Assembly: GCA_946558465.1 (NCBI GenBank)
Contig: CAMNTM010000013.1
Location: 1-64,000, forward strand
Source of the DNA: an uncultured Lachnospiraceae bacterium
GTDB lineage: Bacteria; Bacillota; Clostridia; Lachnospirales; Lachnospiraceae
Length of the DNA stretch: 64,000 nt
Direction: 5' to 3'
Shown in pieces: positions 17,968 to 28,142 of the stretch (the stretch's first letter is position 1; each line of letters begins with the position of its first letter). Below the pieces are notes generated by a model. That model was not told where the DNA came from. It worked only from the letters and a program-made list of their open reading frames with translations, and searched no databases. A program made the translations under genes and the position numbers.

Positions 17968-19137
17968 TTAGCTCAGTTTTCTTGCTCCGTCGCCGATATC
18001 AACTACATAAAATTCTGCTTTGTGTCCTATTTGTTTCAGGTATTCGTCTCCGACAGTCTGGATAAAGCTGTCTACGGCCTCATTTTTCACAATGCTGACA
18101 GTACAGCCGCCGAATCCGCCTCCCGTAATGCGGGATCCGATGACACCGGGCACTGCCCATGCAAGATTTACCAGGATATCTATTTCCTCACAGGAGACCT
18201 CGTACTTGTCTCTTAGTGATTCGTGAGACTGTGACATCAATTTTCCGAACAATGCAATGTCATTGTTTTTAAGTGCTTCTACCGCGCGGATAGTTCTTTG
18301 GTTTTCATATACTGCATGCTCGGCACGTTTCCTCCTTACCGGATCCTTGACAGTGCCTTTGAGGCATTCGAATTCCTCCTCGGTAAGGCTGCCTAGAGAA
18401 TGGATATCGGCTGCAGTCTGAAGCTCTTTTAGAGCGGTCTCACATTCCTGTCGTCTTTGATTGTAGGCGGAATCCACCAGACTGTGCTTAACCTTACTGT
18501 TGGTGATAATGATTTTTGCATCTGGAAGCTTAACCGGAGCGTATTCATAGCTTAAGGTGTTGGTATCAAGGAATATAGCATGGTCCTTTTTTCCCATTGC
18601 ACTTGCGAATTGGTCCATGATTCCACAGTTGCAGCCATTAAAGTTATTTTCGGCATCCTGGCCGATTAAAGCGATGTCTGTCATAGAAATATGATCAAAG
18701 TCAAAGGTGTCCTTTAAGATAATACCGGTTAAAACCTCCAGTGCGGCAGAGGAGGAAAGGCCGGAACCGTTCGGGATGTCTCCGTAGATGGCGATGTCAA
18801 GGCCGTGTGTAAGTTTTAGTCCCCGTTTCTCAAACGCCCACATGACTCCCTTTGGATAATTGGTCCAGGAGGCTTCTTTGCCAGGAACCAAGTCATCAAG
18901 GCTTGTTTCAGCTATGCCAAAGGAATCAAAATTCATGGAATAAAAACGAAGGGTGCGGTCCTTACGGTCTCTGACAGCAGCATAGGTGCCCAGAGTAAGT
19001 GAGCATGGAAATACGTGTCCCCCGTTGTAGTCGGTATGTTCGCCGATAAGATTGACGCGTCCGGGAGCAAAATAAGTACGGATTTCCCCGTCGCTCCCGT
19101 ACAGCTCTTTGAATTTTTCTGTTAATTTCTCTAACAT
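17968..19137 (-). CDS. galK: Galactokinase
   Basis: A 389-residue GHMP kinase that phosphorylates galactose at C1. The galactokinase signature GRVNLIGEHTDYNGG is at residues 27-41, the ATP loop IPNGSGLSSSAALEV near residue 120 and the third GHMP motif ITGGGFGGCTV near residue 338. It is first in the galK-galT operon. The divergent AraC-type regulator starts 134 bp away and is the obvious candidate controller. No galE is nearby. Confidence 0.95.
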   Translation of the reverse strand: MLEKLTEKFKELYGSDGEIRTYFAPGRVNLIGEHTDYNGGHVFPCSLTLGTYAAVRDRKDRTLRFYSMNFDSFGIAETSLDDLVPGKEASWTNYPKGVMWAFEKRGLKLTHGLDIAIYGDIPNGSGLSSSAALEVLTGIILKDTFDFDHISMTDIALIGQDAENNFNGCNCGIMDQFASAMGKKDHAIFLDTNTLSYEYAPVKLPDAKIIITNSKVKHSLVDSAYNQRRQECETALKELQTAADIHSLGSLTEEEFECLKGTVKDPVRRKRAEHAVYENQRTIRAVEALKNNDIALFGKLMSQSHESLRDKYEVSCEEIDILVNLAWAVPGVIGSRITGGGFGGCTVSIVKNEAVDSFIQTVGDEYLKQIGHKAEFYVVDIGDGARKLS

Positions 19138-19270
19138 TTTAACGATCCTCCTGACATTTTTAAAATTTTTATTGCGGAAATCAGTGCATTATTTTATGAT
19201 TATAATGATAATGAGGATGTGTAGAAAATACAATAAGAATATTATAAATAATTATAAGGATATTGAGAAA

Positions 19271-20164
19271 ATGCAGATAAATATTGAAAAAAATCAAAAG
19301 GAAATTAAGGCTCACGGAAATTATGAGTTTCCGGTGGGGATTAATGTGGAAGCAATTCAAGCCTATGAGCAGGGAGCCTTTTTGTGGCACTGGCATCCGG
19401 AGATAGAGCTCACCTGGGTAATGTCGGGGGAAATTGAGTATCATGTAAATGACAGGCGGTATATTCTCAGAGAGGGGGAAGGGCTTTTCGGGAACAGTAA
19501 TACACTGCATTCCGGGTATATGAAGGATGGGCAGGAATGTGTATATCTGTCGGTGACATTTCATCCGAGATTCTTATACGGGTATGAGAACAGCGTACTT
19601 CAGACGAAATACGTGGATTTTATAACGGCAAATGACATGTGGCATTCACTGAAGCTTGAAAAGCATATGGCATGGCATCAGGAGATTATAGACAGTCTGA
19701 GAAAAATCTATAAATTGTCAGAAAGGCCGCCGGCGGATTATGAGCTGGAAGTGCATATGCTTTTGCTTGGGATCTGGCAGAAGCTGTATCGTTTCTTTCA
19801 TTCTCTTCCAGAAAGAGAGCAAAAGCCTAAGAAGTCCCAGAAGCATCTGGAAAGACTTAAGGAGCTCATATCCTATATACAGGAAAATTACCGTCATGAG
19901 ATTACACTTGACGAGGCAGCGAGATGTGTAAATATCTGCAAAAGCGAATGCTGTCGTTTTTTTAAGAAGCATATGGGTATGACGATTATGGAATATATTC
20001 TGTTTTTGAGGATTCAGAACAGTCTTTCCTATCTTAAGGAAGGAGAGAGTGTGACGAGAACTGCCGGACTTGTGGGGTTTTCAAGCCCGGCATATTTCGG
20101 GCAGATATTTAAGCGGTATATGAAGTGTACTCCGAGAGAATACCAGAAAAGCGGCGGGGAGTAG
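19271..20164 (+). CDS. AraC family transcriptional regulator with cupin sensor domain
   Basis: A 297-residue regulator. Residues 1-130 form a cupin-like sugar-binding domain (FLWHWHPEIELTWVMSGEIE, then HVNDRRYILREGEGLF), and residues 195-295 contain two helix-turn-helix motifs ending in the family signature AGLVGFSSPAYFGQIFKRY. The ATG at 19271 follows AAGGATATT; the open frame extends further upstream, but that part is AT-rich promoter DNA. It is divergent from galK-galT and probably activates galactose use. Confidence 0.85.
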   Translation: MQINIEKNQKEIKAHGNYEFPVGINVEAIQAYEQGAFLWHWHPEIELTWVMSGEIEYHVNDRRYILREGEGLFGNSNTLHSGYMKDGQECVYLSVTFHPRFLYGYENSVLQTKYVDFITANDMWHSLKLEKHMAWHQEIIDSLRKIYKLSERPPADYELEVHMLLLGIWQKLYRFFHSLPEREQKPKKSQKHLERLKELISYIQENYRHEITLDEAARCVNICKSECCRFFKKHMGMTIMEYILFLRIQNSLSYLKEGESVTRTAGLVGFSSPAYFGQIFKRYMKCTPREYQKSGGE

Positions 20165-20169
20165 AATGA

Positions 20170-20766
20170 TTAGGTAAATTTTCTTACCCTGAGAGGAACT
20201 CCGATTTTTTCAGCCAGCCTTCTGCAGTCCTCAATATCCTCCTGCGGAAGTACATCGACCACAGAAAGCTGGACGGTTTCTATGCACTGCTGTGCTTCGC
20301 GGGCGAAATTAAGCAGGGCATGAAAAGCTCCGTCAAACTGCGGCCGGGTTATAAGATTATATTTTTCTTCTGTCGGCGCATTCAGACTGATGGAGAGAGA
20401 ATCTACTGTTTTGGCGAGCCGGGGAATGATGTCAGTGTTATGATACAGATTTGCAAGGCCGTTTGTGTTGACACGAATCTTAAGGTGATAAGTATCTTTG
20501 GCGTAGCGTGCAGATTCCAGCAGAGTGTCGAGAGCGCAGGTGGGTTCTCCATAACCGCAGTAGACAAGCTCAGTACAGCCGGTGAAATCAAAGCTGTCCA
20601 TAGCTTCCTTTACTTCGGCAAGAGTGGGATCCTTTTTGTGCCATAGAGTTTCGGCGTCTCCGACAGTGTCTATATGATTTCGAATACAGAAGCTGCAGCT
20701 GCAGGTGCATTTGTTGGTAAGATTTACGTATACCTGTTTTCCATAGGTGTAGAGGATATCAGCCAT
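20170..20766 (-). CDS. Radical SAM protein, TatD-associated type
   Basis: A 198-residue short radical SAM enzyme. The iron-sulfur motif is CTCSCSFC (C-x3-C-x2-C) near residues 18-25, and the SAM-contact segment YCGYGEPT lies near residue 69. The short length and the form NLTNKCTCSCSFCIRN match a family usually encoded next to or fused to TatD-type nucleases. No tatD lies beside it here. The reaction is unknown. The upstream neighbour on the same strand is pyridoxal kinase. Confidence 0.8.
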   Translation of the reverse strand: MADILYTYGKQVYVNLTNKCTCSCSFCIRNHIDTVGDAETLWHKKDPTLAEVKEAMDSFDFTGCTELVYCGYGEPTCALDTLLESARYAKDTYHLKIRVNTNGLANLYHNTDIIPRLAKTVDSLSISLNAPTEEKYNLITRPQFDGAFHALLNFAREAQQCIETVQLSVVDVLPQEDIEDCRRLAEKIGVPLRVRKFT

Positions 20767-20823
20767 TTTATAATGTTCTCCTTTTGTATTTTTTACTTGT
20801 AAACGTTTTTTTAAGGTGCTGTT

Positions 20824-21687
20824 TTAAATGCTTTTCTGAGGTATCAGCATAGATAAATATTTTTCATAGTTTACACCGTCGTTGCGTGGTACATGTTCTT
20901 TGACAGAATCCAGGAGGGAGGCTTTAAGAAAGCTTCCTGCTGTTTGTATAAGAGAGGGGATCTCGTCACCCCTGGCAATACCCGCTGCAATACAGGAGGC
21001 AAATAAATCTCCTGTTCCCGAATAGCTTTCCCCGATATATGGAAAGGAACAAAATGAAACCGTATCCTTTGTAACGTACAGATTACCGATTTGCCGGGTT
21101 CCGCTATTATCTGTGAAGGAAATACCGGTGACAATGATGTGAGACGGGCCGTCTTTGCAGAAGGAGCGTGCAAGCTCTGCGGCAGTGTCTGTCAGCCGGT
21201 CTACGTCAGACAAGCTGTTTATATATTCTAAATCTGCATCCGTAAGGAGACACAGCTCTGTGAGATTGGGAGTGATAATATCTGCCTGTTTTGCAAGAAT
21301 TTTCATTCGGCCGAGAAGTTTTGATGTAAAAAAGGGGTATTTTTTTCCGTTATCCCCCATGACCGGATCTGTCAGAAGGAAAGTGCCGGGAGTATAAAAG
21401 GTGTCGATAAAACGAAGAATTTGTTCAATTTGTTCCTCGCTTGCTGCGAATCCGGTATAGATTCCGTCGAATTTCTGGCCCATTTTTGACCATTCCAGAC
21501 GGTAATATTCCATCTTTTCCGTATAGTCGTCGAGATAATAGCTTGGGTATCCAGTCTGAGCAGTCAATATTGCGGTGGGAAGAGGACATGCCTGGACTCC
21601 CATTGCCGTGATTACGGAGATAGCGGCAGTAAGAGAGCAGCGTCCGAAGCCGGATAAATCATTGATTACAGCAATCTTTTTTGTCAT
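20824..21687 (-). CDS. Pyridoxal/pyridoxamine kinase (PfkB/ribokinase fold)
   Basis: A protein of about 287 residues that phosphorylates B6 vitamers to the 5'-phosphate. It starts with the family motif INDLSGFGRCSLTAAI, carries TDPVMGDNGK and the PNLTE segment typical of PdxK/PdxY, and ends with GTGDLFAS, which holds the catalytic Asp. The ATG at 21687 follows GAGGAA at 8 bases. Together with pdxS-pdxT at 56-58 kb, the cell has both PLP synthesis and salvage within this window. Confidence 0.88.
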   Translation of the reverse strand: MTKKIAVINDLSGFGRCSLTAAISVITAMGVQACPLPTAILTAQTGYPSYYLDDYTEKMEYYRLEWSKMGQKFDGIYTGFAASEEQIEQILRFIDTFYTPGTFLLTDPVMGDNGKKYPFFTSKLLGRMKILAKQADIITPNLTELCLLTDADLEYINSLSDVDRLTDTAAELARSFCKDGPSHIIVTGISFTDNSGTRQIGNLYVTKDTVSFCSFPYIGESYSGTGDLFASCIAAGIARGDEIPSLIQTAGSFLKASLLDSVKEHVPRNDGVNYEKYLSMLIPQKSI

Positions 21688-21956
21688 GTAGAGATTCCTC
21701 AATTTCTTTTTTATTGTTATATTATCATTAAAGTGGTTGTTTTGAAAAGTCCAGATATTGAATGACTGAGCAGACCAGTTTGTCCGAGTATTGAGCAGTT
21801 GGTGTATGAATGTCCTAAGCCTGCTTTTATATAATAAAATCCCATGCTGGATGATGATTTTAGTTTGTGGTAATATATGTAATGGAATATGTCAATACTT
21901 TAATGTACATTTTATAATTCTATCATTGAATTAAGAATAGGAAAGAGGCGCAGAGC

Positions 21957-23066
21957 ATGACGAAAGTAGATATTATTTCCGGATTTTTAGGAGCCGGAAA
22001 AACCACATTTATCAAACAACTGATTCATCAGGTTTTTAAAGGAGAGAAGCTGGTACTGATTGAAAATGAATTTGGCGAGATAGGGATTGACGGTGGATTT
22101 TTAAAGGATGCAGGAATTGAGATTACAGAGATGAATTCCGGATGTATCTGCTGTACTTTAGTGGGGGATTTCAGCAGGGCCCTTAAAAAGGTTATTGAAG
22201 AGTATCATCCGGACCGCGTGATGATTGAACCCTCCGGTGTGGGAAAGCTTTCTGATGTAGCCAGGGCAGTGGAGGCTGTGAAGCAGGATACGGACATCGA
22301 GATTACAGGAAGAATTACGGTCGTTGACGGGAAGAAGGCGAAAATATATCTGAAGAATTTCGGGGAATTTTTTGAGGATCAGGTGGAATATGCATCTACA
22401 ATTGTTATCAGCCGTACTCAGATGATGACAGATGAAAAGGTAGAAGAGTGTGTGCACATGCTTTGGGAAAAAAATGCAGAGGCAGCCATTATCTCTACCC
22501 CGTGGGAAAAGCTTGGAAAAGAGGCAGTTCTGCATGCGCTTGAGCAGGGGGCAGAGATAGAAGGGCTTTTGGAGGAGCATGAAAAAGGATGCGGCCGGGA
22601 CCATCATCATAAGCATGAAGAGTGCTGTGGTCATGAGCACCATGAGCATGAGGAACACTATAGCCATGGGCATCACAGGCATGTTCATGATGATCATGAA
22701 CATAGCTGCTGCGATCATGACCATAAGCGCCATAATGGACATGAAGAATGCTGCAGCCATGACCAGCATGGACATCATCACCATCATGCAGATGAAATAT
22801 TTACAAGCTGGGGCCGCGAAACTGCCCATAAATACACAGATGAAGAGCTGGATCTTATTGTAAAAGCGCTGTCGGAGACGGAAGTTTACGGCACGATTCT
22901 CCGTGCCAAAGGTATTGTTGAAATGTCAGACGGAGTCTGGAAGCAGTTTGACCTTGTACCGGAGGAATGTGAGGTGCGGAAGGGTCAGGCCGATTATACA
23001 GGCCGTGTGTGTGTGATTGGTACGGATTTAAAGGAAGATGAGCTGCTGAGGCTGTTTCATATATAA
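21957..23066 (+). CDS. CobW/P47K (COG0523) GTPase with histidine-rich metal-binding region
   Basis: A 369-residue G3E GTPase. Walker A GFLGAGKTT is at residues 8-16, and the metal-binding CxCC motif is in NSGCICCTL near residue 65. A striking insert of about residues 205-280 is dominated by His, Cys, Asp and Glu (for example HEHEEHYSHGHHRHVHDDHE), followed by the CobW C-terminal domain. Such proteins insert or traffic Zn, Co or Ni; His-rich members act as zinc metallochaperones or reservoirs. A second CobW-like gene follows 27 bp later. No zinc operator was recognised. Confidence 0.9.
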   Translation: MTKVDIISGFLGAGKTTFIKQLIHQVFKGEKLVLIENEFGEIGIDGGFLKDAGIEITEMNSGCICCTLVGDFSRALKKVIEEYHPDRVMIEPSGVGKLSDVARAVEAVKQDTDIEITGRITVVDGKKAKIYLKNFGEFFEDQVEYASTIVISRTQMMTDEKVEECVHMLWEKNAEAAIISTPWEKLGKEAVLHALEQGAEIEGLLEEHEKGCGRDHHHKHEECCGHEHHEHEEHYSHGHHRHVHDDHEHSCCDHDHKRHNGHEECCSHDQHGHHHHHADEIFTSWGRETAHKYTDEELDLIVKALSETEVYGTILRAKGIVEMSDGVWKQFDLVPEECEVRKGQADYTGRVCVIGTDLKEDELLRLFHI

Positions 23067-23093
23067 TTATAGTTGAGAAAGAAGGATTGTATT

Positions 23094-24047
23094 ATGTTTG
23101 GACAGGCACCTACGCCGGTATTTGTAGTGACCGGCTTTTTAGACAGCGGGAAAACGACGCTTGTAAAGGAAACCTTGATGGAGCAGGAGTGGATAGAACC
23201 GGGCCTTACACTTTTAATCTGCTGTGAGGAGGGGGAAGTGGAATACTCTAGGGAATATCTGGATGAAAGAGAAATAGTTCTCCTTAACATTGAAGAATCG
23301 GCTCAGCTGAATACAGATTTTTTCAAAAACTGCGAGAAAAACTATCATCCCATGCAGGTTGTCATAGAATACAATGGTATGTGGAAACTTCAGGAGCTTC
23401 TGATGACAAAATATCCCCGCAGCTGGCAGCTTCAGGGAGTATATTCTACAGTAAATGGTACAACGCTTGACATGTATCTGAAAAATATGCGTAATGTACT
23501 GATGGAGCAGCTTACGGAGTCAGAGCTGATTGTGGTAAACCGCTGTCCGAAAGGGACAGACCGTTCCGGTTTCCGCCGTGCATTAAAGGTGCAGAATCCG
23601 ATGGCACAGTTGATTTTTGAAGGTCTTGACGGGAAAATAATTGAACCGTCTGCAGAGGACCTTCCTTATGATGTGACGGGAGAACGGATTGTGATTGATG
23701 ATGTAGATTTCGGTATCTGGTATGTGGATGCCTATGACCATCCGGAGCTTTATCTTCACAAAGAAATAGAATTTGTGGCGCAGACCTTCCGGCCGAAGGG
23801 GATGGAGCAGAATATGTTTGTGCCGGTACGGAAGATTATGACGTGCTGTGCAGACGATATACGCTTTTACGGTTATCCCTGCAGGATAACAGATAAAACC
23901 GAAGTTCCTCTCAAAAAATGGGCCCGTATCCGTGCAAGGTTTGAATTTGAGGAGGCGGTCTCCTTCGGAGGTAAGCAGCCGGTATTATATTTGAATTATA
24001 TTGAACCGGCAGAAAAACCAAAGGAAGATGTGGTGTATCTGGGCTGA
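23094..24047 (+). CDS. Second CobW-like G3E GTPase
   Basis: A 317-residue GTPase with Walker A GFLDSGKTT near residue 12, and VVNRCPKGTD as the guanine-recognition segment. The CxCC metal motif is reduced to LICCEEGEVE, and there is no His-rich stretch. The C-terminal half (FRPKGMEQNMFVPVRKIMTC) differs from CobW_C. Similar Firmicutes proteins accompany permease subunits of metal uptake; none is present here. The ATG at 23094 is preceded by AGAAGGA at 7 bases. It probably works with the preceding GTPase. Confidence 0.82.
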   Translation: MFGQAPTPVFVVTGFLDSGKTTLVKETLMEQEWIEPGLTLLICCEEGEVEYSREYLDEREIVLLNIEESAQLNTDFFKNCEKNYHPMQVVIEYNGMWKLQELLMTKYPRSWQLQGVYSTVNGTTLDMYLKNMRNVLMEQLTESELIVVNRCPKGTDRSGFRRALKVQNPMAQLIFEGLDGKIIEPSAEDLPYDVTGERIVIDDVDFGIWYVDAYDHPELYLHKEIEFVAQTFRPKGMEQNMFVPVRKIMTCCADDIRFYGYPCRITDKTEVPLKKWARIRARFEFEEAVSFGGKQPVLYLNYIEPAEKPKEDVVYLG

Positions 24048-24156
24048 AAGAGCTTTTGGTAATTTCTCAGGTACGTGATGCGGCAAAGATGCGCGGAAGG
24101 GAATAGGATACGGATGGTATATTTGAATATAGGAAAGATATCTCCGGGGTATACGG

Positions 24157-24417
24157 TCAGTCGTATCGATACTCCATCTCGTGTGCATCGTTATAAATAG
24201 TGAAGCCGAGTATCTGAATTTCCAGTCCTTCATAATAATATTCCGGATTTTTAGAAGCGCCGTCATTCAAGTAAGCGTGCCACTGGATAATCTGATATAA
24301 AACGGCATGATATTCAACCGTACCGCCATCCTTATAGTGCCGGGGCACAGGGAGGCATAATAAAATCAAAAGTACCAAAATAAGAATTTTTATTCTCAGT
24401 TTTTTTCTTTTAAACAT
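24157..24417 (-). CDS. Small single-pass membrane or secreted protein, unknown
   Basis: An 86-residue protein starting MFKRKKLRIKILILVLLILL: a positively charged start, one hydrophobic segment (residues 8-24), then an exported region with YKDGGTVEYHAVLYQIIQW and ending near EIQILGFTIYND. The layout is that of short clostridial exported proteins. A weak AAGGCGG lies upstream of the ATG. The ORF is open further upstream, but that part looks non-coding. Function unknown. Confidence 0.6.
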   Translation of the reverse strand: MFKRKKLRIKILILVLLILLCLPVPRHYKDGGTVEYHAVLYQIIQWHAYLNDGASKNPEYYYEGLEIQILGFTIYNDAHEMEYRYD

Positions 24418-24622
24418 ATCAATAAACCGCCTTTGGTCTGTCGTGTATTTCCTGTGTATATTATAATATATCTTCAAGTGTAATAGGTGTAAGTATATAA
24501 GATTACCGTCATCATCATAACATATTAAGAAAAAAATATAAAGAATAATACTGCCTGGCTGCATCCACAGAGGGTCTTTATTTGTCTAATGAGTGTAAAG
24601 AAAAACGAAAGGGGTGGGGTTC

Positions 24623-25114
24623 ATGGAGGTTTTGCTGGTAAAACGAGCACAGAGAAATGACGTAGATGCATTTGTAAGTCTGATGGAGAAATATAAAATG
24701 ACTCTTTACAAGACAGCAAAAAGCTATCTGAGAAATGAAGAGGATATTGCGGATGTAATGCAGGATACGGTTCTGTCGGCTTATGAGCATATCTGTGATC
24801 TGAAAAATGCGGCATATTTTAAAACATGGATAACGAGGATTCTGATTAATCACTGTAAAAATCTGCTGAGAAGGCAAAATCAGTGCGATACGGTAGAGTG
24901 GCTTGCCGACACGGAGGCTGCGCCGGAGGATGACAGAGAATTCTATGAACTTTTAAAGGAGCTTCCGGAGGATTACCGGGTTATTTTTGTCCTGTATTAT
25001 GGAGAAGGTTTCCGTGCAAGAGAGATTGCAGAGATTTTAGAGATGAATGAGAATACGGTGAAAAGTAAGCTGATAAGGGGCAGAAAGAAACTGGAACAGG
25101 CGATTTGTTATTAA
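24623..25114 (+). CDS. ECF-type RNA polymerase sigma factor
   Basis: A 163-residue sigma factor with region 2 (residues 10-80: MEKYKMTLYKTAKSYLRNEE, then DVMQDTVLSAYEHI) and region 4 (residues 105-160: LPEDYRVIFVLYYGEGFRAR, then EMNENTVKSKLIRGRKKLE). The ATG at 23 bases into the open frame follows AAAGGGG. It is followed 15 bp later by a DUF4179 gene. The set mirrors the pair at 5.1-6.7 kb, but the sequences differ clearly. Confidence 0.92.
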   Translation: MEVLLVKRAQRNDVDAFVSLMEKYKMTLYKTAKSYLRNEEDIADVMQDTVLSAYEHICDLKNAAYFKTWITRILINHCKNLLRRQNQCDTVEWLADTEAAPEDDREFYELLKELPEDYRVIFVLYYGEGFRAREIAEILEMNENTVKSKLIRGRKKLEQAICY

Positions 25115-25129
25115 TAGGAGGCGGGATTT

Positions 25130-26275
25130 ATGCAGAGATTTGAGAATAAGGCAAAGGAAACGTTGAAACGAGATATTCATATTTCTAATGTAGTTGATAA
25201 AAGGCTTCAGGAGACTTATCAGATGCTGGGACTAAGTCCGGCCGCGTATAAAAGGAAAAATCGTACAAAGCGGCTTAGTGCGGCTGCTGCCGCTGCAGTT
25301 ATCTTGTGCTGTATTGTGCCTGGCGCGGCGATTGCATCAGGAAAGCTTGATTTCTTTGAGGGATTTTTCGGCAATACAAACCGCAGATCAACAGGGGTTA
25401 TAGAAAAAGAGATGGATACTGGAAAGGGCAGTACAATCACTGTGACTATACCGTCTAAGGAATATGTGCCGGTGGATGAGGAAAAAGCATGGGAGATGAT
25501 CGGCTCTCAGGTGATGGATGAACCGATTGAAAAAGAGATTGGCGGACATAAGCTGAGAATTGAAAATTTTGCATATGATAAAAACGGGGCGCTGGCATAT
25601 TTTACTTTGGAGAAAGCTGGAGGGATTACAGCTCTCAAAGGAGACGATATGACGAATCTAGAGAAGGGTGCTACTTTTTTTACAGAGGAGTCGGATTTTA
25701 ATATCTGTTTTTGGGGCAGTGAACAGGTAGATGGTCATGAAAATATTTACATTGATACAGAAAACAGCACATCTGAAAAGATGTACTGCTACGCATACAT
25801 TTTATGGGGAGAAAGTCTAAAGGAAGGAGATATTCCGCAGCTTGAGATGATGCAGTATCCATGTACCTTTAGTGAATTGTATGCTATGGACGATGAGGAG
25901 AGAGAGGCCGCTTACAAGGAGGTTAAGACGGAGAGAGTGAAGCTTACGGATAAAGGGCAGATTCCGGTAAGGAGTATTGATATGGGCGAAGAGGGATACT
26001 TGGAGTATTCTCCGGTATCTATGAATATTGACATGACGAAAGGGCTGGGATTTTCTGAAGAGGAAGCAGCAGATCCTGGAAATATAAGCTATCTGGAAAT
26101 AAAGTATAAAGACGGTACAAATTATGTTATTACGGATAGAGAAAAGGAGACAGAGAACAGCGGTTATGTAATTGGGACAGATACGGGGGAATATAAGGTA
26201 ATGTTCAACAGGCTCGTAGATGTCAATGAGGTGGAGGAGATTGTAGTAAATGATGTGAGCTTTGTAGTAAAATAA
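25130..26275 (+). CDS. DUF4179 membrane protein, putative anti-sigma factor
   Basis: A 381-residue protein with a cytosolic N-terminus of about 48 residues, a transmembrane helix (about 49-70, LSAAAAAAVILCCIVPGAAI) and a large extracytoplasmic region. AGGAGGCGGG precedes the ATG. Position directly behind an ECF sigma gene and overall build match the partner protein at 5.6 kb. The role as signal-sensing anti-sigma factor is inferred. Confidence 0.83.
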   Translation: MQRFENKAKETLKRDIHISNVVDKRLQETYQMLGLSPAAYKRKNRTKRLSAAAAAAVILCCIVPGAAIASGKLDFFEGFFGNTNRRSTGVIEKEMDTGKGSTITVTIPSKEYVPVDEEKAWEMIGSQVMDEPIEKEIGGHKLRIENFAYDKNGALAYFTLEKAGGITALKGDDMTNLEKGATFFTEESDFNICFWGSEQVDGHENIYIDTENSTSEKMYCYAYILWGESLKEGDIPQLEMMQYPCTFSELYAMDDEEREAAYKEVKTERVKLTDKGQIPVRSIDMGEEGYLEYSPVSMNIDMTKGLGFSEEEAADPGNISYLEIKYKDGTNYVITDREKETENSGYVIGTDTGEYKVMFNRLVDVNEVEEIVVNDVSFVVK

Positions 26276-26293
26276 TTTTATAAAAATTGCAGT

Positions 26294-26335
26294 AAAAAAG
26301 CAGTAAAGGTTCATGTATACCTTTGCTGCTTTTTT
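26294..26335 (+). terminator. Intrinsic terminator of the second ECF operon
   Basis: A 17-bp stem (26294-26310 with 26319-26335, one G-T wobble; core AGCAGTAAAGGT / ACCTTTGCTGCT) with an 8-base loop and a T6 run. Confidence 0.9.
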
Positions 26336-26380
26336 GCGTCCGATGGAAGCTGCCAGCAGCAGACTTTTGAATGATCTGTA

Positions 26381-26772
26381 TTAAGTTGTTTCATTTGTAG
26401 CTGTCAGCTGTTCAATAGCATTTTTTATTCCATGGATAATTGGGTAACGTTCTCCGGCGGAACCAGTAAAATAACCATTTGCGTCTGATTCTTTTAAGAC
26501 AGTGCGGATAACAGATATATTATCCAGAGGTTTTCCGTGCAATAAAGTAATGGAATCAGGATTTTCATTCTTTACGGAATCGCAGATGATATGGAGGTAT
26601 TCAGTGATTCTATCCAGTGTAGGCTCAGTGTCGGAAGAAAGGGAATTTTGGTCAATGATAATGCCAATGAGCGGACTTCCGGCGGCTGCGAAAGCAACGG
26701 CTTCTTTTAGGGAATAAGACCAGCCGAGCGTTAAAAGATTTTTAGACAGTGCATAAGTAATTAATCTATGCA
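26381..26772 (-). pseudogene. C-terminal remnant of a PEP-hydrolase-like TIM-barrel protein
   Basis: On the minus strand about 125 codons stay open to TAA at 26381-26383, but no start codon with a ribosome binding site exists and an in-frame stop lies just upstream. The fragment includes SLKEAVAFAAAGSPLIGIII, LLHGKPLDN and GYFTGSAGERYPI. These resemble the HGGP and GASSMERLP motifs near the end of the TIM-barrel family PF09370. The first part of the gene is missing. The family call is tentative; the truncation is clear. Confidence 0.55.
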
Positions 26773-27060
26773 GGCTTTATACTGAGACAGCTTGGTCTGG
26801 GGGATTATTTTGATGCGGTTTCCGATGGGAATAATATTACACACTCGAAGCCGGACCCAGAGGTATTTGTAAAGGCAGCGCAGTTTATAAAGGAAGAGCC
26901 GGAGAACTGTCTGGTTGTAGAGGATGCAAAGGCAGGGCTTGAGGCGGCAATCGCCGGAGGCATGAAATGTGCAGCAATCGGCGATGCAGTAGAAAGCGGG
27001 ATTGCAGACTGGAATTTGAGCACGTTTTCGGATTTGATAAAGGAAGCGCCGGCTTGCTAA
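26773..27060 (+). pseudogene. C-terminal remnant of beta-phosphoglucomutase
   Basis: On the plus strand the frame ending at TAA 27058-27060 encodes LGLGDYFDAVSDGNNITHSK, PDPEVF, then CLVVEDAKAGLEAAIAGGMK. This is the C-terminal part of a PgmB-type HAD phosphatase (motif III Lys and motif IV acids). The N-terminal 120-130 residues with the nucleophile Asp are absent, and a stop lies upstream at 26758. The gene cannot make an active enzyme. Confidence 0.8.
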
Positions 27061-27090
27061 GAAGATATAAATATGATAGAATAGCTCTGA

Positions 27091-28128
<1,038 letters not shown>

Positions 28129-28142
28129 GGAAGACGCAGAAT

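Noticed and set aside
22158-22829. Open frame of 223 codons on the minus strand, very rich in Met
   Set aside because: It is the antisense of the histidine-rich CobW gene; CAT/CAC codons read backwards give ATG and GTG runs. No ribosome binding site.
24560-24622. ECF-type promoter before the second sigma gene
   Set aside because: TGTCTAAT is present near 24583, but the -35 position reads TGCATC, which is too weak to call.
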